In this document: in pieces, positions 10,810 to 22,859 of the stretch | Position numbering within the stretch: the first letter of the stretch is position 1 | How the letters are laid out: every line of letters begins with the position of its first letter | Assembly: GCA_030549495.1 (NCBI GenBank) | Contig: JAUIRK010000898.1 | Coordinates: 1,736,001 to 1,800,000 of the forward strand | Direction of reading: 5' to 3' | Source of the DNA: Nectonema munidae | Taxonomy: Eukaryota; Nematomorpha; Nectonematoida; Nectonematidae | DNA: 64,000 nucleotides | Notes under the pieces: generated by a model | Seen by the model: only the letters and a program-made list of their open reading frames with translations | The model's database searches: none | What the model was told of the DNA's origin: nothing | Position numbers and translations under genes: made by a program

Positions 10810-13200
10810 TTCAATCAAGTAACGGCCCTGAACTTGATGTATTTATATAATATTTATCTATTTACTCACATGTTAGATAAAATATAACGTACCAAGATCG
10901 AAATCGTACGGAACTTATAATTTTTTTCGAACGTAATATCGAATCGTATTTTTAACAAAGAAGCCATCGTAAACTAATTTCCAAACTTAACGTACTGTAT
11001 AATTAACACCTACACTTGTGCGCACAATTTTAATAAGTATATCATCTCAACAATATACAATATAATTATCAATACTTGAAAATTAGTTGACACCGCAATA
11101 ATAATTTAATTGATAAGTGAAAAATCATCAAAAGTAACCGTTGATCACGCATAACAACAACTAAATGGCAGTTTAAATGTCACTGAGCGAACCTCAAAAT
11201 TCTCAAGTAAGATTTAGACACAGAAAATGAAACTGATGAGATAAAAATAACCTAAATCGGGTCTTTCAGATAATCTTCGTTTAATGATGATGATAACGAA
11301 TACAAGAGAACCTAAAAACTCAGCCAATCGTTTAGTTCAGAGGTCACCAAACTTTTCTTGAAGCGTGCTGGATTACCGAAAATTTAAAAAACGAGGGCTG
11401 TAATATTGAATAGTTAAAAAATACTGGCATTATGAAATTCCTATTCCTGCAATAAAATGAAGCAAACGTTTCGCTGTTTTCCCTATGGATGTGATAAAGT
11501 TGATACAGTGAGGATACATAAAAAAATGGAAATGAAGACAATATATTTTAAGAATTCATATTTTGTTACGCCTATTAATATCAAATTTTGGCTTCCGGGG
11601 CTGATAAACTTATTTCAGGTCGAAATTTGGTGGCCGTTGGTTTAGTTGATAGTATGCTAATTTGTTTAATTAATTAGTTAGTTATAATATTATAGTTAGT
11701 TACTGTTAAGTAGGAATTTTTGTGAGGAATTTAATTTCCATAGTTTCAAGTTTTTTATATGAACTTTTTCATAACATTTAAAATCTTTCATATATAAAAT
11801 TAAAAATGATAGTAATTTCGATATTAAGGGATCAATAAGTAAAAAAATAAACTTTTAGTCTATATATCTAAAATTTGTTTATTCGAGGATTTGATTTGAA
11901 CTATAATTTGCGAAATTAAAGTACTTTACAGTTATATTCATACTATAAAATTCACTCATAAAAGAATTTTTTTATCCCTGTGTCAAGGTCGCGACAGCAG
12001 GGTTTCTCAATTATATTTTTGATTAGGGCTTTGAATACAGCTATCAATTTTTTTCAAGTTCCATATTCTAAAAAAAACGAGACAGTTATGTACAACATAT
12101 GGCAGGTTGGGTGTAAAATCTTGTTGTCCGACCTCTAGGAGTTTTTATTTTAAGAAAAATTAATTTGTATACATAAGAGCCATCACATCTGACTTCACTC
12201 GGTTTTTTACTATTTGGAAATTGGCCAAAGGAGCAGTAAAGAGCGTGATGAATTGTCAAAAGTGAAAAAATTAACTAAAAAAAGCATCCAACTGCAAGCA
12301 GGGGCAAACTTGGATAAATCGAGACTGACATGATAGTAAGTGTCGTGACATATGTTCGTGCTGATACGTTTTGCATTTTACTAGTTTTGGTAAAAGTTTA
12401 AAAAGAAAGCAAATTTCTAGTAGATATGCGAGTAAATAAATTTTTATAGACTTTTCAGCTAGTGTTAAGCTACATGCCTTATGAAGCTATTCCTGTACAT
12501 TTTGCAAAAAATGGGTAAGCGCTTTAATTTTACCTTTCATAATTTTCCAGCTGTTATTAGCAACAATGTATAAAAACTTTGGACAAATCGCTATTGGCCA
12601 TCATCTCGAAGCCTTATATACTAAAATTTCGAAGCTTCTTTTTGAAAAAGTTTACCCCAGACGTATATTTGTTGTAGTGTGAGATTGTCTACTGCTGTTT
12701 CTATCCAAATGTATCAATTCTTGAAAGATATTGTCTCAACATCCCATAAACAGTTTTAAAAATTTTTTGGAATGCTTATGTAAAATGTAAATTATCAAAG
12801 AGGAATACTGTGTTAATAAAAACATAATTTACATAAAGTCAACCCGAAACTTTACGTATGCAAGCTGTAGAACATATGGCATACAAACCGTAGAACAAAT
12901 TTAAAAAATTTTATCTTAGGGGCATATAAATAATTCATGACAACGAAACGAAAACTATTCTTTTGACAATATTACTAATTTGAAATACTCCTTTTCTAAA
13001 AATCGAGTCTGAAATATTTCACCAGAAAGAAATAAAAATTCTATGGTTACATACATAGTTTTGGCGAGAATAATATTGACAACCTATTCAAAAACTACAA
13101 AATGTCTCCTCGTTTTACAAAATTTTCTATCTCAAGACCTTTTATCTTTATTTATACTTTTCTAAATTTTTCAATATTTCAAAATTAATTGTTAAGTTTA
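10810..13200. other. AT-rich sequence with possible hAT termini
   Basis: No coding domain was identified. A hAT-like terminus CAGAGGTCACCAAACTTTTC begins at 11338, and a partly complementary terminus (AGAAAGTTTGTGAACCAG) lies at about 19206-19224. They might bound one old element opened by the LINE at 13.2-17.9 kb, but I could not match target-site copies. A second terminus-like CAGCAGGGTTTCTCAA occurs near 11996. Confidence 0.35.
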
Positions 13201-16200
13201 CTTTTATTTTAACATTTACTCCACACTAGTTTCACAGCACCACACTTACATAATTTTTCACTCAAGGCTATTTCACTCCCAAATAGATTAACAACAACAA
13301 ACACTTATATAATTTTCACTCAAGACTATGACAACGAAAAGAACCCGCTCTGACCCTGAACATACAAACCCCAGTTCTGAAACTCTGAACCAAATTTTTG
13401 ATGGCTCATAGCCAACACTTCTTTAAAGACAAATGAGTTAATTCTTTTCAACGACTTTAAATATAACATCGCATCACATTATATTAAAGCCTTCCAAAAC
13501 CAAAATAGCGAAACCAACTCAACAAAATCATATGTAAACAAATTCTATCATTACTCTACCATCCATTTCTAACATAAAGAATGATCCACCCTCTAAAAAA
13601 CTTGAACCGGATCTAACATTGAAAATCACACCATCTAATCAATTATCATCTAGAAAAGACAAAGCTCTTTACTGACAGGAAATAATAAAAAAAACTTGCC
13701 ACCAAAAACAATCCCTTATCCATTACAAAAACTAGATCTCGTTCTGGCACAATTTATTTTTAATTCAGAAACCTAGAACACAAAAAACAGCCAAAACTAC
13801 TCTTTTAAACAAACGATTTAAGGCAATAGACATACACCCTTTCAAAACTAAATTTATTCTACGCGACGTAACTATTGACATACCATTAAACGAAATCACC
13901 AAAATAATCAATGAGCAAAACCCACAAATAAACAACTTGGGCAAACTCGAAATCCGACTCAAATTGGCAAAACAGGACTGTACTCTTGCACCATCATACT
14001 AGTACCAAGCAACAAGGCCACTTATCAATATTTAATCAGCTAATCCAAAAAAAATTTGAATCACCTTTTATTAACACTCAATGTAATGAAACAAAGTAAA
14101 ACATTGTGAGAATTGCCTCAAACACGGCCACACATTCTCAAAACGCCACGCTACTCAACCAAACTGCGGTCACCGAGGACACAGCACTTTCTTGCACCTT
14201 ACTGAACGGTACAAGCAAGATTTGTTGCATCAACTACAAACAACCCCATTTAGCTACATCAAAACTCTTTTCCTACTACATAAACGACAAAGAATTAATT
14301 ACTCCTAAACAAAATCACACATTAGCGAATTATGCTAACCATACTTCTTATTAACCTAAATCATTCAAGAACCGCCTGGGATAATCTTCATAATATCCTC
14401 TACTCACATACTTATGATATAATATTTATCAATGAACCTACAATGAATTTAAATTTTGATTTAAATATTTACTTTAGTACCATCATGTTCTAAATCCCTA
14501 CTTTTTTGCTTTCTTTACTCTCAACCTTCTTTTACACATCCCATACCAAACAATTTTGCACTATCTCGCAGAAAAATCAAACAAAGCCATCCTACATTTG
14601 GGACACAAAACAAAATACACGCGGTTTACATACACTTCAATTCTTAACCTCCAACAACCTCACAATGATCGACAACGATAAAACACCTACTTTCAGAAGA
14701 CACCATTTAAACAATATCGCCAAACACACATCGACCTAACCGTCACCTCTAATGAAACATCGTATATCATCCTCAACTGGCAAATATCAGATACTCTATC
14801 AGCATTCGAGCAGACATAAATTACCTAACAAATTGACATTATAAGTAAATGTTCTAATAATCTCAGCCCCAAAACATGGTATAAAAAATTGTTGGACCTC
14901 TTTCTTCCACAACCTTGAATCCAGACTAAGCAACACCACACTCACTACAGACTCAACTGAAAAACTTGAAGAATCTGCACTCCACCTTAACAAAGCTATT
15001 ACAGCTTGTATTCATGCAGCAACTCCTACAAACCAAATTTTAAGAGATAACATGCGCCATTCTAGAACAAAACATTAAATTACATCAAAAAACTCCTTCG
15101 TAAAGCATTAAATACTTGAGAAAAACAACACAGATACCATCAAACCCATCGGCTATCATCAACAAACTTACACACAAAAAACACCCTCAAATTTGTTCTC
15201 TAACGGTCACCCTTGCACTCATATCAATCACCCACTCCTCAATACACTATTTCGTGCAGACAACATGAATACTGACAATATTGATCATACGATCTTAAGA
15301 ATAAAATCAAATACCTACATTTCAAATAATATTATATACTCCTTTCCCAAAATCACAACCAGAGAACTGAACAAAACTATACACTCTATGCGAACCACTC
15401 CTTTCAGCAGTCTTGACCATATATCCATTAAACCTATAAAGAAAGCCTATTACATTTTACACCACACGTTTTTAATATCTACAATGCTTGGCTCAAATTA
15501 ATCCATTTAAGGCCAAGCAAAGCAGACGATATCTAAAAAAACGCAGACGATTTATATTCAAAGTCATTGAAAAAAGCAGAGGAAGATGAAATTACTTATG
15601 TCCCAAAATAGGAACATTGGCTGTAAATGGGTTAAACTACTTCCCGCCTATTTGGAAAATATGCAAAATAATACTTATTCCTAAACCAAAACGAGATCAT
15701 AGTTAGATTAATAATTGATTAGTTAGATAAACTAATCTTTTTTTTTATCTCTTTATTACCAACACTAGATAAAATTATTGAAAAAATTCTAAGAAAACGA
15801 ATGATTCACTACATCCTCAAGAATAAGTTAATACACCCTAAATAATTTGCATATCTACCAAATAGGGGCACAGAATTGGCACTAATCCGCCTCACCCTCT
15901 ATCTAGAACAAGCACTAGAAAATCAACACACTGCGACAACCATCTTCCTAGACATTCAAAACGCCTTCAACACAGCATGGCACCCTACCATCATCAAAAA
16001 CCTTATTGATAACAACTTCCCTACTTATATCATCAAATTTATTTCCAATTACCTCTACAATCGTAGTCTTGTTCTATTACATAATAATACTTCCAAACAT
16101 TAAACCTCTCTACTCTACAAGGTGGCTGTCTATCAGACGTTCATTGGTTAGTTCTAATAAACCCAATCCTTCACTTGATAAACTCTAACTCAAACTTCTC

Positions 16201-17945
16201 CTAATGCTACTCAGGTGACATTTTATTCATTTTCTCAGACACACTTCAATCAAACAACTTTAAAGCCCTGAACCTGATTACAGAAATTAATCAAATGGCT
16301 AACAAGTATAAAATCTCTTTTAACATAGATAAACTCATACACTTCACACGGAAAAGAACTATTTTACTAAACGCATTTTACAACTTGCTTACGAACCATA
16401 TATAAAATACCTTGACATCACACTCCAATCAAATCTGAAATTAACAACTCACTTCAAAAACATTCACACTAAACTGTCAACAACAATTTTCTCAGTTAAA
16501 AAAGCAATCTCATATACATTGGGTCTCCATCCAAAAATTAGCAAATTCATATACAACTTAATCATACTTCCGATCATTCAATATGGCTCTCAAACTTGGG
16601 GAAGTTCCCTCAAATTCCAGAGCTCGCTATTTTATCTAAAAAAAAAATACATCTCCTCTGCCTCCTAACCATCAGCAATGCATTCCACACAACCTCTACA
16701 TCAAAACTTCAGTTCTTCACTCACACCTTGCCATTACATCTATATCTCAAGAAAAATATCATTTAAAAGTAACAAAGGACTTTCTACACGACACTTACTC
16801 CTTAGAACTTTGCAAACTTCTAATCAGCCCACACTTCCCAATCGCATGCCTTTTTCAACTCCTTCATTGAACAATATATACTCCACCCTGTTATCTAATT
16901 CATCCCTTGCAAATGACTCCATATACGGCTAACATTTGCCATTACAAAATTATCGCACTAAATTCAATCGCTCATCAGCGCATCTCCTACGCACAACACT
17001 ATCTTTCACCGATGGATCAAAATCTAATAATCATGCAGCTGCCGCATATGCCCTCTTCAATTACAATACTCTCCAACCTTTTCACATACTTACAAACGAT
17101 CTCACCTCATCGTATGAAACCGAAATTTTAGCATTCTTAAAAGCATGTACCTACATCATTGTCAACCTTATTTTCTTCAAATCCAAATACAATTATATCA
17201 CTTTCTACACAGATTCACCGAACACAAAAGATCTTCAAATTAACAGGAAAATCTCTCTATCCACACTAAGCCTAGCTTAAAAACTAATCAAACTAAGTAA
17301 ACACTTCACAATCAAACTTCTTTTTTTTTGAAAACTTCTTAGTCGACTACATATCAAAGCCAATCCTTTCATCTTCACAATACTTTCTATCAACTTTTAA
17401 ACAATTCCTAAATAACTCAATCACAAATGAATGGCTTAACAACATATCTTCCAGTTTAGCACAATTTACTCTGAATACAACTTTTACACTTCCATACGAT
17501 GATTCAGCGCACATTTCCCATGCTGTGTATACCTTTTTTTTATATAAAACTACACTCCAACGCTTTTTGCAGATTTGTATCCCCCTCATTGAAACTCCTA
17601 TCCACATCATCCTCCACTCCCCAATATTCTCACCTCAGCGTATTAAAATCATTGAAAATATACTACTACACTTCTCAGATCTCCCTTCCTCTCTATTACT
17701 ACTTCTATTCCACCCGAAAATCATTCATCTTATCTCCACATTTATCAACCCAGTATAACCAATCGCAATCTCAACACAGCGTCATATGAATAACCATTAA
17801 TTTGAACTCCCAACTTACCTTAAATTAACATAACTTTTTTAGACGTTACTCCATTAATACTATTTGGCCTTTATCTAGCAATTCTCCCTAGCATATGAAC
17901 AAACGTTGGAAAGTGCTTAGTTACCTCCTTATTACCTATCTACCT
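13200..17945 (+). mobile_element. LINE copy B (L1x family), nearly full length, inactive
   Basis: This is a non-LTR retrotransposon of the I/LOA-like type, with APE endonuclease, reverse transcriptase and RNase H. A short 5' leader holds two similar segments (AATTTTTCACTCAAGGCTAT and AATTTTCACTCAAGACTAT). ORF1 starts at 13327 and later shows zinc knuckles (CENCLKHGH, then NCGHRGH, near 14105-14190). ORF2 follows: endonuclease (SRTAWDNL near 14360, SYIWDTKQNTRGL near 14600), RT (FLDIQNAFNTAW near 15940-15975, SGDILF near 16215) and RNase H (TDGSKSNNHAAAAYALF near 17010-17060). The tail is ACGTTGGAAAGTGCTTAGTT plus degenerate CCTA-type repeats. Stops and frame changes occur throughout. A 130-bp piggyBac-type MITE interrupts it at 15502-15631. 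Confidence 0.85.
15502..15631. mobile_element. piggyBac-type MITE inserted in LINE copy B
   Basis: A 130-bp insert is flanked on both sides by TTAA (15498-15501 and 15632-15635), the piggyBac target. Its ends are inverted repeats: ATCCATTTAAGGCCAAG on the left and, reading inward from the right, ACCCATTTACAGCCAATG. Removing the insert and one TTAA leaves LINE sequence encoding WLKLNYFPPIWK without a break, matching the corresponding LRLGYFPNIWK of copy C at 33.56 kb. That confirms a clean insertion. It is too short to code for anything. Confidence 0.85.
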
Positions 17946-17949
17946 GGAC

Positions 17950-18330
17950 AGATCACTTTTTTAATAAGAAATATTTAAGAATACGTCTTTTTAGAAACAA
18001 CTTAAAGCCAATTAATTAAAGATAGATCCAATAAATCTAAAATTTAGAACACATATCAATCTGTATATAATTTTGAGAAAAATGAATTTTTCTTTAAATT
18101 ATATAACTTTTATAATTCTTTACAATGAAAAATAATAAATGTTTAATATATAATCCAAAATTTACAAGAGATAATGTATTAAATTTTAAAAATCATTTTT
18201 TCGCTTTGTTTGAATATATTTTTAAATGGCGGAAAAAAAAGAAATTTCAATAAAAGAATTAAAAGTAAAATCGGCCCCGATGTAAGGAAAGTTTTCAATC
18301 ATAAAAATCCTAATCCCATCTTCCCTTCCC
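17950..18330. other. AT-rich sequence after LINE copy B, nothing recognised
   Basis: I see no coding domain or element terminus in this stretch. Confidence 0.45.
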
Positions 18331-18339
18331 CTTCCCAAC

Positions 18340-18785
18340 GCCTCCCATGTCATTTCAAAGGAGGCGAAAAAGCCTTACACCTCTCCCCCAATAATTTTCA
18401 ATTCTATATCTTTTTTTATAGTATTAAAAAAACTTGTTCTGCTTGTGAGTACATTATTTATATAACCTTTATTGTTTTAAATTTGAGTCTCAGAATTAAT
18501 ATTTAAAATCTATTTTTCTCATTAATTTCTACTTCATTGATATAATAATTCGAGTTTGAGCTATATCTGTTCGGAAGCAGTAATGTAGCCAGTAATTTGA
18601 ACAAGAGCCCACAAATTTTTCAGCGAGGCAAATATTTTTTATAGCACATAATTATATAAAAAAGTATTCTCTATAATTTAAAGCTTAAAATGTTTATCCC
18701 TATTGACTACTGTAACTGAAAGAGCTAAATTAATGTAATAGAATACACAAGTTAGGATAAATGCTCTTGCTTAATATAATTTAAA
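18340..18785 (-). repeat. hAT 3'-flank-like repeat (family of the 57-59.8 kb element)
   Basis: Starting near 18350, GGCGAAAAAGCCTTACACC and CCCAATAATTTTCAATT match, in reverse orientation, the right-end region of the hAT element at 56978-59837. Positions 18540-18785 also match 49190-49430 (same orientation) and 59470-59650 (opposite), sharing words such as TGAACAAGAGCCCA and TATATAAAAAAGTATTCT. This is therefore a piece of the hAT non-coding 3' end lying on the minus strand. The terminal CAGGGGCGC itself is not present here. Confidence 0.6.
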
Positions 18786-18849
18786 CATAAACAAAATAAA
18801 ATATATAGCATAATTCGTTTTATTTAATATATTTTTTTTAATCAAGATT

Positions 18850-19090
18850 TTTCAATTAATATGGGAGAGTTATGTCGTGATTTTGCAAAAATCGATCTTA
18901 AAGTTCTGATCTGACTTGCCATTACATATAAGTGTGAGCAAGCATTTTCCATGCTACTTGTCATTGAAACCAAATCCCAAAACAGATTGGAAGTGAGTAA
19001 TTATATGAGATGTGCATTTGCTAAACTTAGGCAGACTTGTTTAGACACATCCATCCCATTGACATTGATTGGATTATTCAAATAATTTAT
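18850..19090 (+). pseudogene. hAT transposase C-terminal fragment (ZBED5-like)
   Basis: The plus strand encodes the conserved C-terminal dimerisation region of hAT transposases: TYKCEQAFSMLLVIETKSQN then RLEVSNYMRCAFAKLRQT. The parallel segment of the hAT at 58.7 kb reads TTYDCEQARCFFS. A stop lies just before the motif and no upstream catalytic region is attached, so it is an isolated dead fragment. The adjacent hAT-like repeat at 18.3-18.8 kb is in the opposite orientation, so the two pieces are probably not from one intact insertion. Confidence 0.75.
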
Positions 19091-19229
19091 GAATAAACAA
19101 TTGTGTCCATTTTTTTAATACTTTTGTTTATATGTTGATTTATTTTTTTTAAATGAAACGCCGAGTTATTAAAAAATTTTAGAGACCACACTACGCCCAT
19201 TTTTTTAGAAAGTTTGTGAACCAGTTATC

Positions 19230-20120
19230 AAGCTCTACAAGAGAATAAAATCATTCATATATGATAGATCACTACTCTTCGGATGTAATTAAGCCCTCCT
19301 TATTTTCATTTACCAATTATTAAAATGGATGGCCACAGTCTATCTGTATAGTCTATCGCTAGATATGTTATACTCTAACCAAGTCTAGGTTTTATACCAT
19401 GACTCTAAAAATGATCTCTTTTGTAAATCTTTAGGAACAGAATTTTTGGTTGAGCCGTTCAAAGGTCAAAAACGTCTGTCTTCTGAAGACCGTATAAAAA
19501 GACTTGTATTATAAGACTCGTTTGTAATCAAACCGCCTTTATCCGACATTAGATTGATTATTCGACAGCAATTTTGACTTTAATGAATTTTTCCAATATT
19601 TTTCTTTCCGGTTATTCCTACAATCACACTCCACCATGAACTACTAAACAAAAACAAGAACATGGAGAAATTATATGTAAATTAAAAAAACGTTTTAACC
19701 CCAAATGATTAGGAAATTATGGGATATGTATCGGGTGTTTTTCAATAATATGAGCAGATACATCGTTCAACATATGAAAGATTATTTAGCTAAACATTTT
19801 ATGGAACTTTTAGAAAAATTCTACAATGTTATTTGATCAACATTTTTTTATTGTAGTTCTACCACTATGTTTTTTAAATACTGGCATTTTTATCAAATTT
19901 GATGCTTAGTTAACAATTCTAAACTATCTATTACACGAAAAGCTTTATCATTTATTGAAAGAGTTTTCGGTATCCATTTTTATATTATTTCTTTCAATAA
20001 TTTTGACTCATCATGATTGCATATTTTTTTATGTATGTACTTTTTAAATTCCATTCATTTTACAACTTTTCGCCTTTTTTACTCTTTAATTTCTCCAGTT
20101 CTATGTCTTTCTTCTCATAA
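19230..20120. other. AT-rich sequence with a dispersed repeat segment
   Basis: About 19360-19560 (minus strand) is similar to 52690-52900 (plus strand), sharing words such as ATTTACAAAAG and TATGGTATAAAAC. The repeat family is not recognised. No gene is visible. Confidence 0.45.
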
Positions 20121-20444
20121 TAGAAATATAGGGTTTTTCCTGTTTGGTGAACGTCACTGAAATCTATTTTAAATAATTTTTATTCGAAAATGATAACTGT
20201 TTTTTGGAAAAACTTCTGGTTTTTGAGTAAAATGGTTTTAAAGTAATTTTTCCCTATCTATCACTGAAGAAACACAAAGTTTAATAAAATTCAGGTTATT
20301 TTCAAATTTATTCAATTAATATTTTTCAAAGTACTTTATGAACATAAAACGGAAAGAAAGGGATGTATTTCTTTATTTTACATTTAAATTGGCAATACTT
20401 CTCAATATTTCAGTTAAATAGTCTCTTCCAGAATGACGGCGTTT

Positions 20445-21318
20445 CTAGATAAACTTGCACAGATAGGAATCAATCATGCCCCTGGCAGTTTCACAGTGAA
20501 TTTTGTTTCTTCTTTTTAGAACATTCCAGATAGACTCGATCTGCTGGGTGTGAACACCAGTTTCGGGGTCGACAAAATTCTCAGTGTGGTTGACAGTGCA
20601 GTGCTTGAAATCAAATCCCTCTATGCTGCTATAAGCTCGCCATATGTCACTGAAAATCGTATTGCCAGGCTCATTGCATTGTTTTATGCAGGATTGAAGC
20701 GTTGCCCTGTCTCTTTTTTCAACTGCACAAAGAAAAACCTTGCCATCCTCTCGAAATATTCCATCAAACTGGAAACTGGAAGTTCTGGAAGACTTTTACC
20801 TTTGTCGTACTTCTGTTTAGAATAAACAGTTTCATCAACTTCTACTGATTTGCCAGGACTGTCGATTTTTTCAGGATGGTTCAGGATATCGTTTGCGTAA
20901 ACCTGCAAAATATATAGGTTAGGTTATGTCAGCATACTACTAAAACTATGAACATACCCCTCTCAGATAGTTGTTGAAATCAATCATAGTATTTTTATTG
21001 ATCTCCAATTCCTCTTGGCAAAATTTTGTGCTTGCATATTCTTTGCTCTAAGAGTAAATGTGGAAAATGATTTTATCTAAAGGCAGTGTACTCCCTTCCA
21101 TCCATGGGTTCTTCCTCATCGGCACTGACTGGTTGCAAGACCTTTTGTTGCACCTCCATTGCACTCGATTATTGATGTTTTCCAAAAGCATTTCATCTTT
21201 TTTTCTACATTTATAGTTGATAGGGATGATGTTGAACTTTTGTAATAACACTACAGCATCCAAATCAGTTTTGATATGCTAAAATAACCAACGGAGATAC
21301 CTTTTCATCACTGTTCAT
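20445..21318 (-). pseudogene. Merlin transposase (DDE, ISXO2-like domain) with one small intron
   Basis: Cut-and-paste transposase of the Merlin superfamily. The N-terminal zinc-ribbon-like region (CRKKDEM..., WRCNKRSC, then NPWMEGSTLPL) lies at about 21050-21263. The catalytic region follows: the first acidic residue in VEVDETVYSKQKYDKG (about 20820-20850), the second in TIFSDIWRAYSS (about 20640), and the Glu in HTQQIESIWNVLKRR (about 20530). All three DDE residues are present. The frame ends at TAG (20445-20447). A 54-bp GT-AG intron at 20904-20957 joins NNYLRG to VYANDI in frame. One frame change lies near 20780 (between LPELPVS and FDGIFREDG) and another between the candidate ATG at 21316-21318 and the zinc region, so this copy is probably inactive. 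Confidence 0.85.
20904..20957 (-). other. 54-bp spliceosomal intron inside the Merlin transposase
   Basis: On the minus strand the segment runs from GTATGTTCATAG to ATATTTTGCAG. Removing it keeps the transposase frame (NNYLRG-VYANDI), while leaving it in gives an immediate stop. Its size matches the 50-62 bp short introns of the host ATG4 gene. Confidence 0.8.
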
Positions 21319-21509
21319 GTTGATTGGTGCGTAAAAGGACTACAGCTACTGAAACAAAAAATAACTTCACTAGCGTGTAATTCAAAAACTATATATTTCT
21401 CCAAAAAACAGTTATCATTTTCGAATTTTACGGACAAAAATACGTAGAAAAAATTTATTTAAAATGGATTTCAGTGACGTCCACCAAATAGGAAAGATCC
21501 GAACTATAT

Positions 21510-22600
21510 TGTCAGGTTGTTATTAATTTAAAATATTTGTTAGTTTATTAGAAGTGTATTTAATTTTTATTCCCATAGTTAAATTTTTTCTAGCATTTAA
21601 ATAAATATGTCTTTAAAAAAGTTAATTAAATTTAGACCGATAGGTTTCTTACTAGTTAAGAAAGTTAGACTCGTGGGGAAATTTGGAAACATCCTCAAGC
21701 CTTGTCCTCAGTTTTTATGTACGTAAAGTAAATTATTAATGGTAATATTTTATTTGCAAATTTTTTAAGGTATCTGAAAATGTTGAAAAAACTCTCATTG
21801 CCGTACGAAGAAAAAATTATTAATAAAGTTAATGCAATTTCCATCCCCTCACCTGATACAGATCTTAGCCCTGAGGAGTATTTCAACATTTTGTGCTGTA
21901 AATTTTTACATTAAGCATAAACTCATGTGAATTTGATATTTGTTGTTTTTAGCTATACTAAGATTTCCAAAAGCGCTTTCTCTTTCAGATAAAGTGGAAC
22001 TCTTCTTCGATTTGTATTTATATGTCAATGGAAAATTTGTTTCTTGATGATTGAAATCTCCACTATACTCTTTTTATAGATATTGTGCAATTATATTATT
22101 AAAATTAACTTTTCTACGTTTATTTATTTTTTTATCCCTATATTCATGGATTTCAAACATTGATCAATAAAAGCGTATCTAAGATCGATTATATTTATTC
22201 TTAATTAAAATATTATGAATATTTCTTATTATGATTAATTTATTCGTTCTTAATTTGTATTATATTTATGCGTACTCAATGGTAAATTAATTTTGCGAAA
22301 CGAAAACTCTCAAAGTTAAAACTTTTACGTTTTTTGAATGTTTGATTTTTTTAGCAGGGAAAAAATCGAAGATTTATATATGTGACCTTGAAAACGCTAG
22401 AGTATTGGAGGCATCAAACAAGAGGATAGATTTCGACCGAAGTTGTAACTTAAATTTAAACTCATATGATGTCAATCAATTTATATTATTATGTATTTAA
22501 AAACTAGTTAAAATATTGGTTATGTAAAATTAAGGGAGGCATCTTCCGATTTTTTGATTAGTTTTAACTTTATCAATATTGTATTTATAAATAATGTTTT
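21510..22600. other. AT-rich sequence, nothing recognised
   Basis: There are only short frames without domains. I see no termini or RNA-like structures. Confidence 0.45.
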
Positions 22601-22790
22601 TTTTTTGAAGGGGTTTTTAAAATTAAGAGGGGTTTTTTTTTTTTTTTAATTTTTTTTTTAAAAAAAACTTGGAAAAAGGGGGAAAAAAAAAACAATTAAA
22701 TATTTTAAAAAAAATTTTTTTTTTTTTTTTTTTTTGTTTTATTTTTTTTTTTTTTTTTTTAAAAAATTTTTTTTTTATTAATTTTTAATC
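22600..22790. repeat. A/T homopolymer low-complexity block
   Basis: About 190 bp consist almost wholly of long T and A runs with a few GGGG blocks. This looks like collapsed low-complexity sequence or poor consensus quality rather than a biological feature. It is followed at 22797-22855 by a short imperfect repeat of GCGCCAAAATNCTTGCG type. Confidence 0.6.
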
Positions 22791-22859
22791 ATAAATAGCC
22801 CGCGCCAAAATTCTTGCGTTAAAAAGGTGTGCTCCAAAATACTTGCGCCAAACCGTCTA

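Larger units (their letters stand above)
20131..21500 (-). mobile_element. Merlin (IS1016-type) DNA transposon, nearly complete
   Basis: A 1370-bp element with long terminal inverted repeats. The left end reads GTTTTTCCTGTTTGGTGAAC and continues through CGTCACTGAAATC. The right end is its near complement, finishing at GGAAAGATCC. Similarity continues for roughly 75 bp and includes CGAAAATGATAACTGTTTTT on both sides. It is flanked by 8-bp imperfect duplications, GAAATATA (20123-20130) and GAACTATA (21501-21508), the length usual for Merlin. It carries one transposase gene on the minus strand. The single mismatch in the flanking duplication and two frame changes in the gene suggest a moderately old insertion. 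Confidence 0.88.

Noticed and set aside
11338-19225. One 7.9-kb hAT element bounded by GGTCACCAAACTTT-type ends
   Set aside because: The ends match only partly and no target-site duplication was found, so I did not call it as one element.
20550-20825. 91-codon plus-strand frame
   Set aside because: Shadow of the minus-strand Merlin transposase, which has conserved catalytic motifs.
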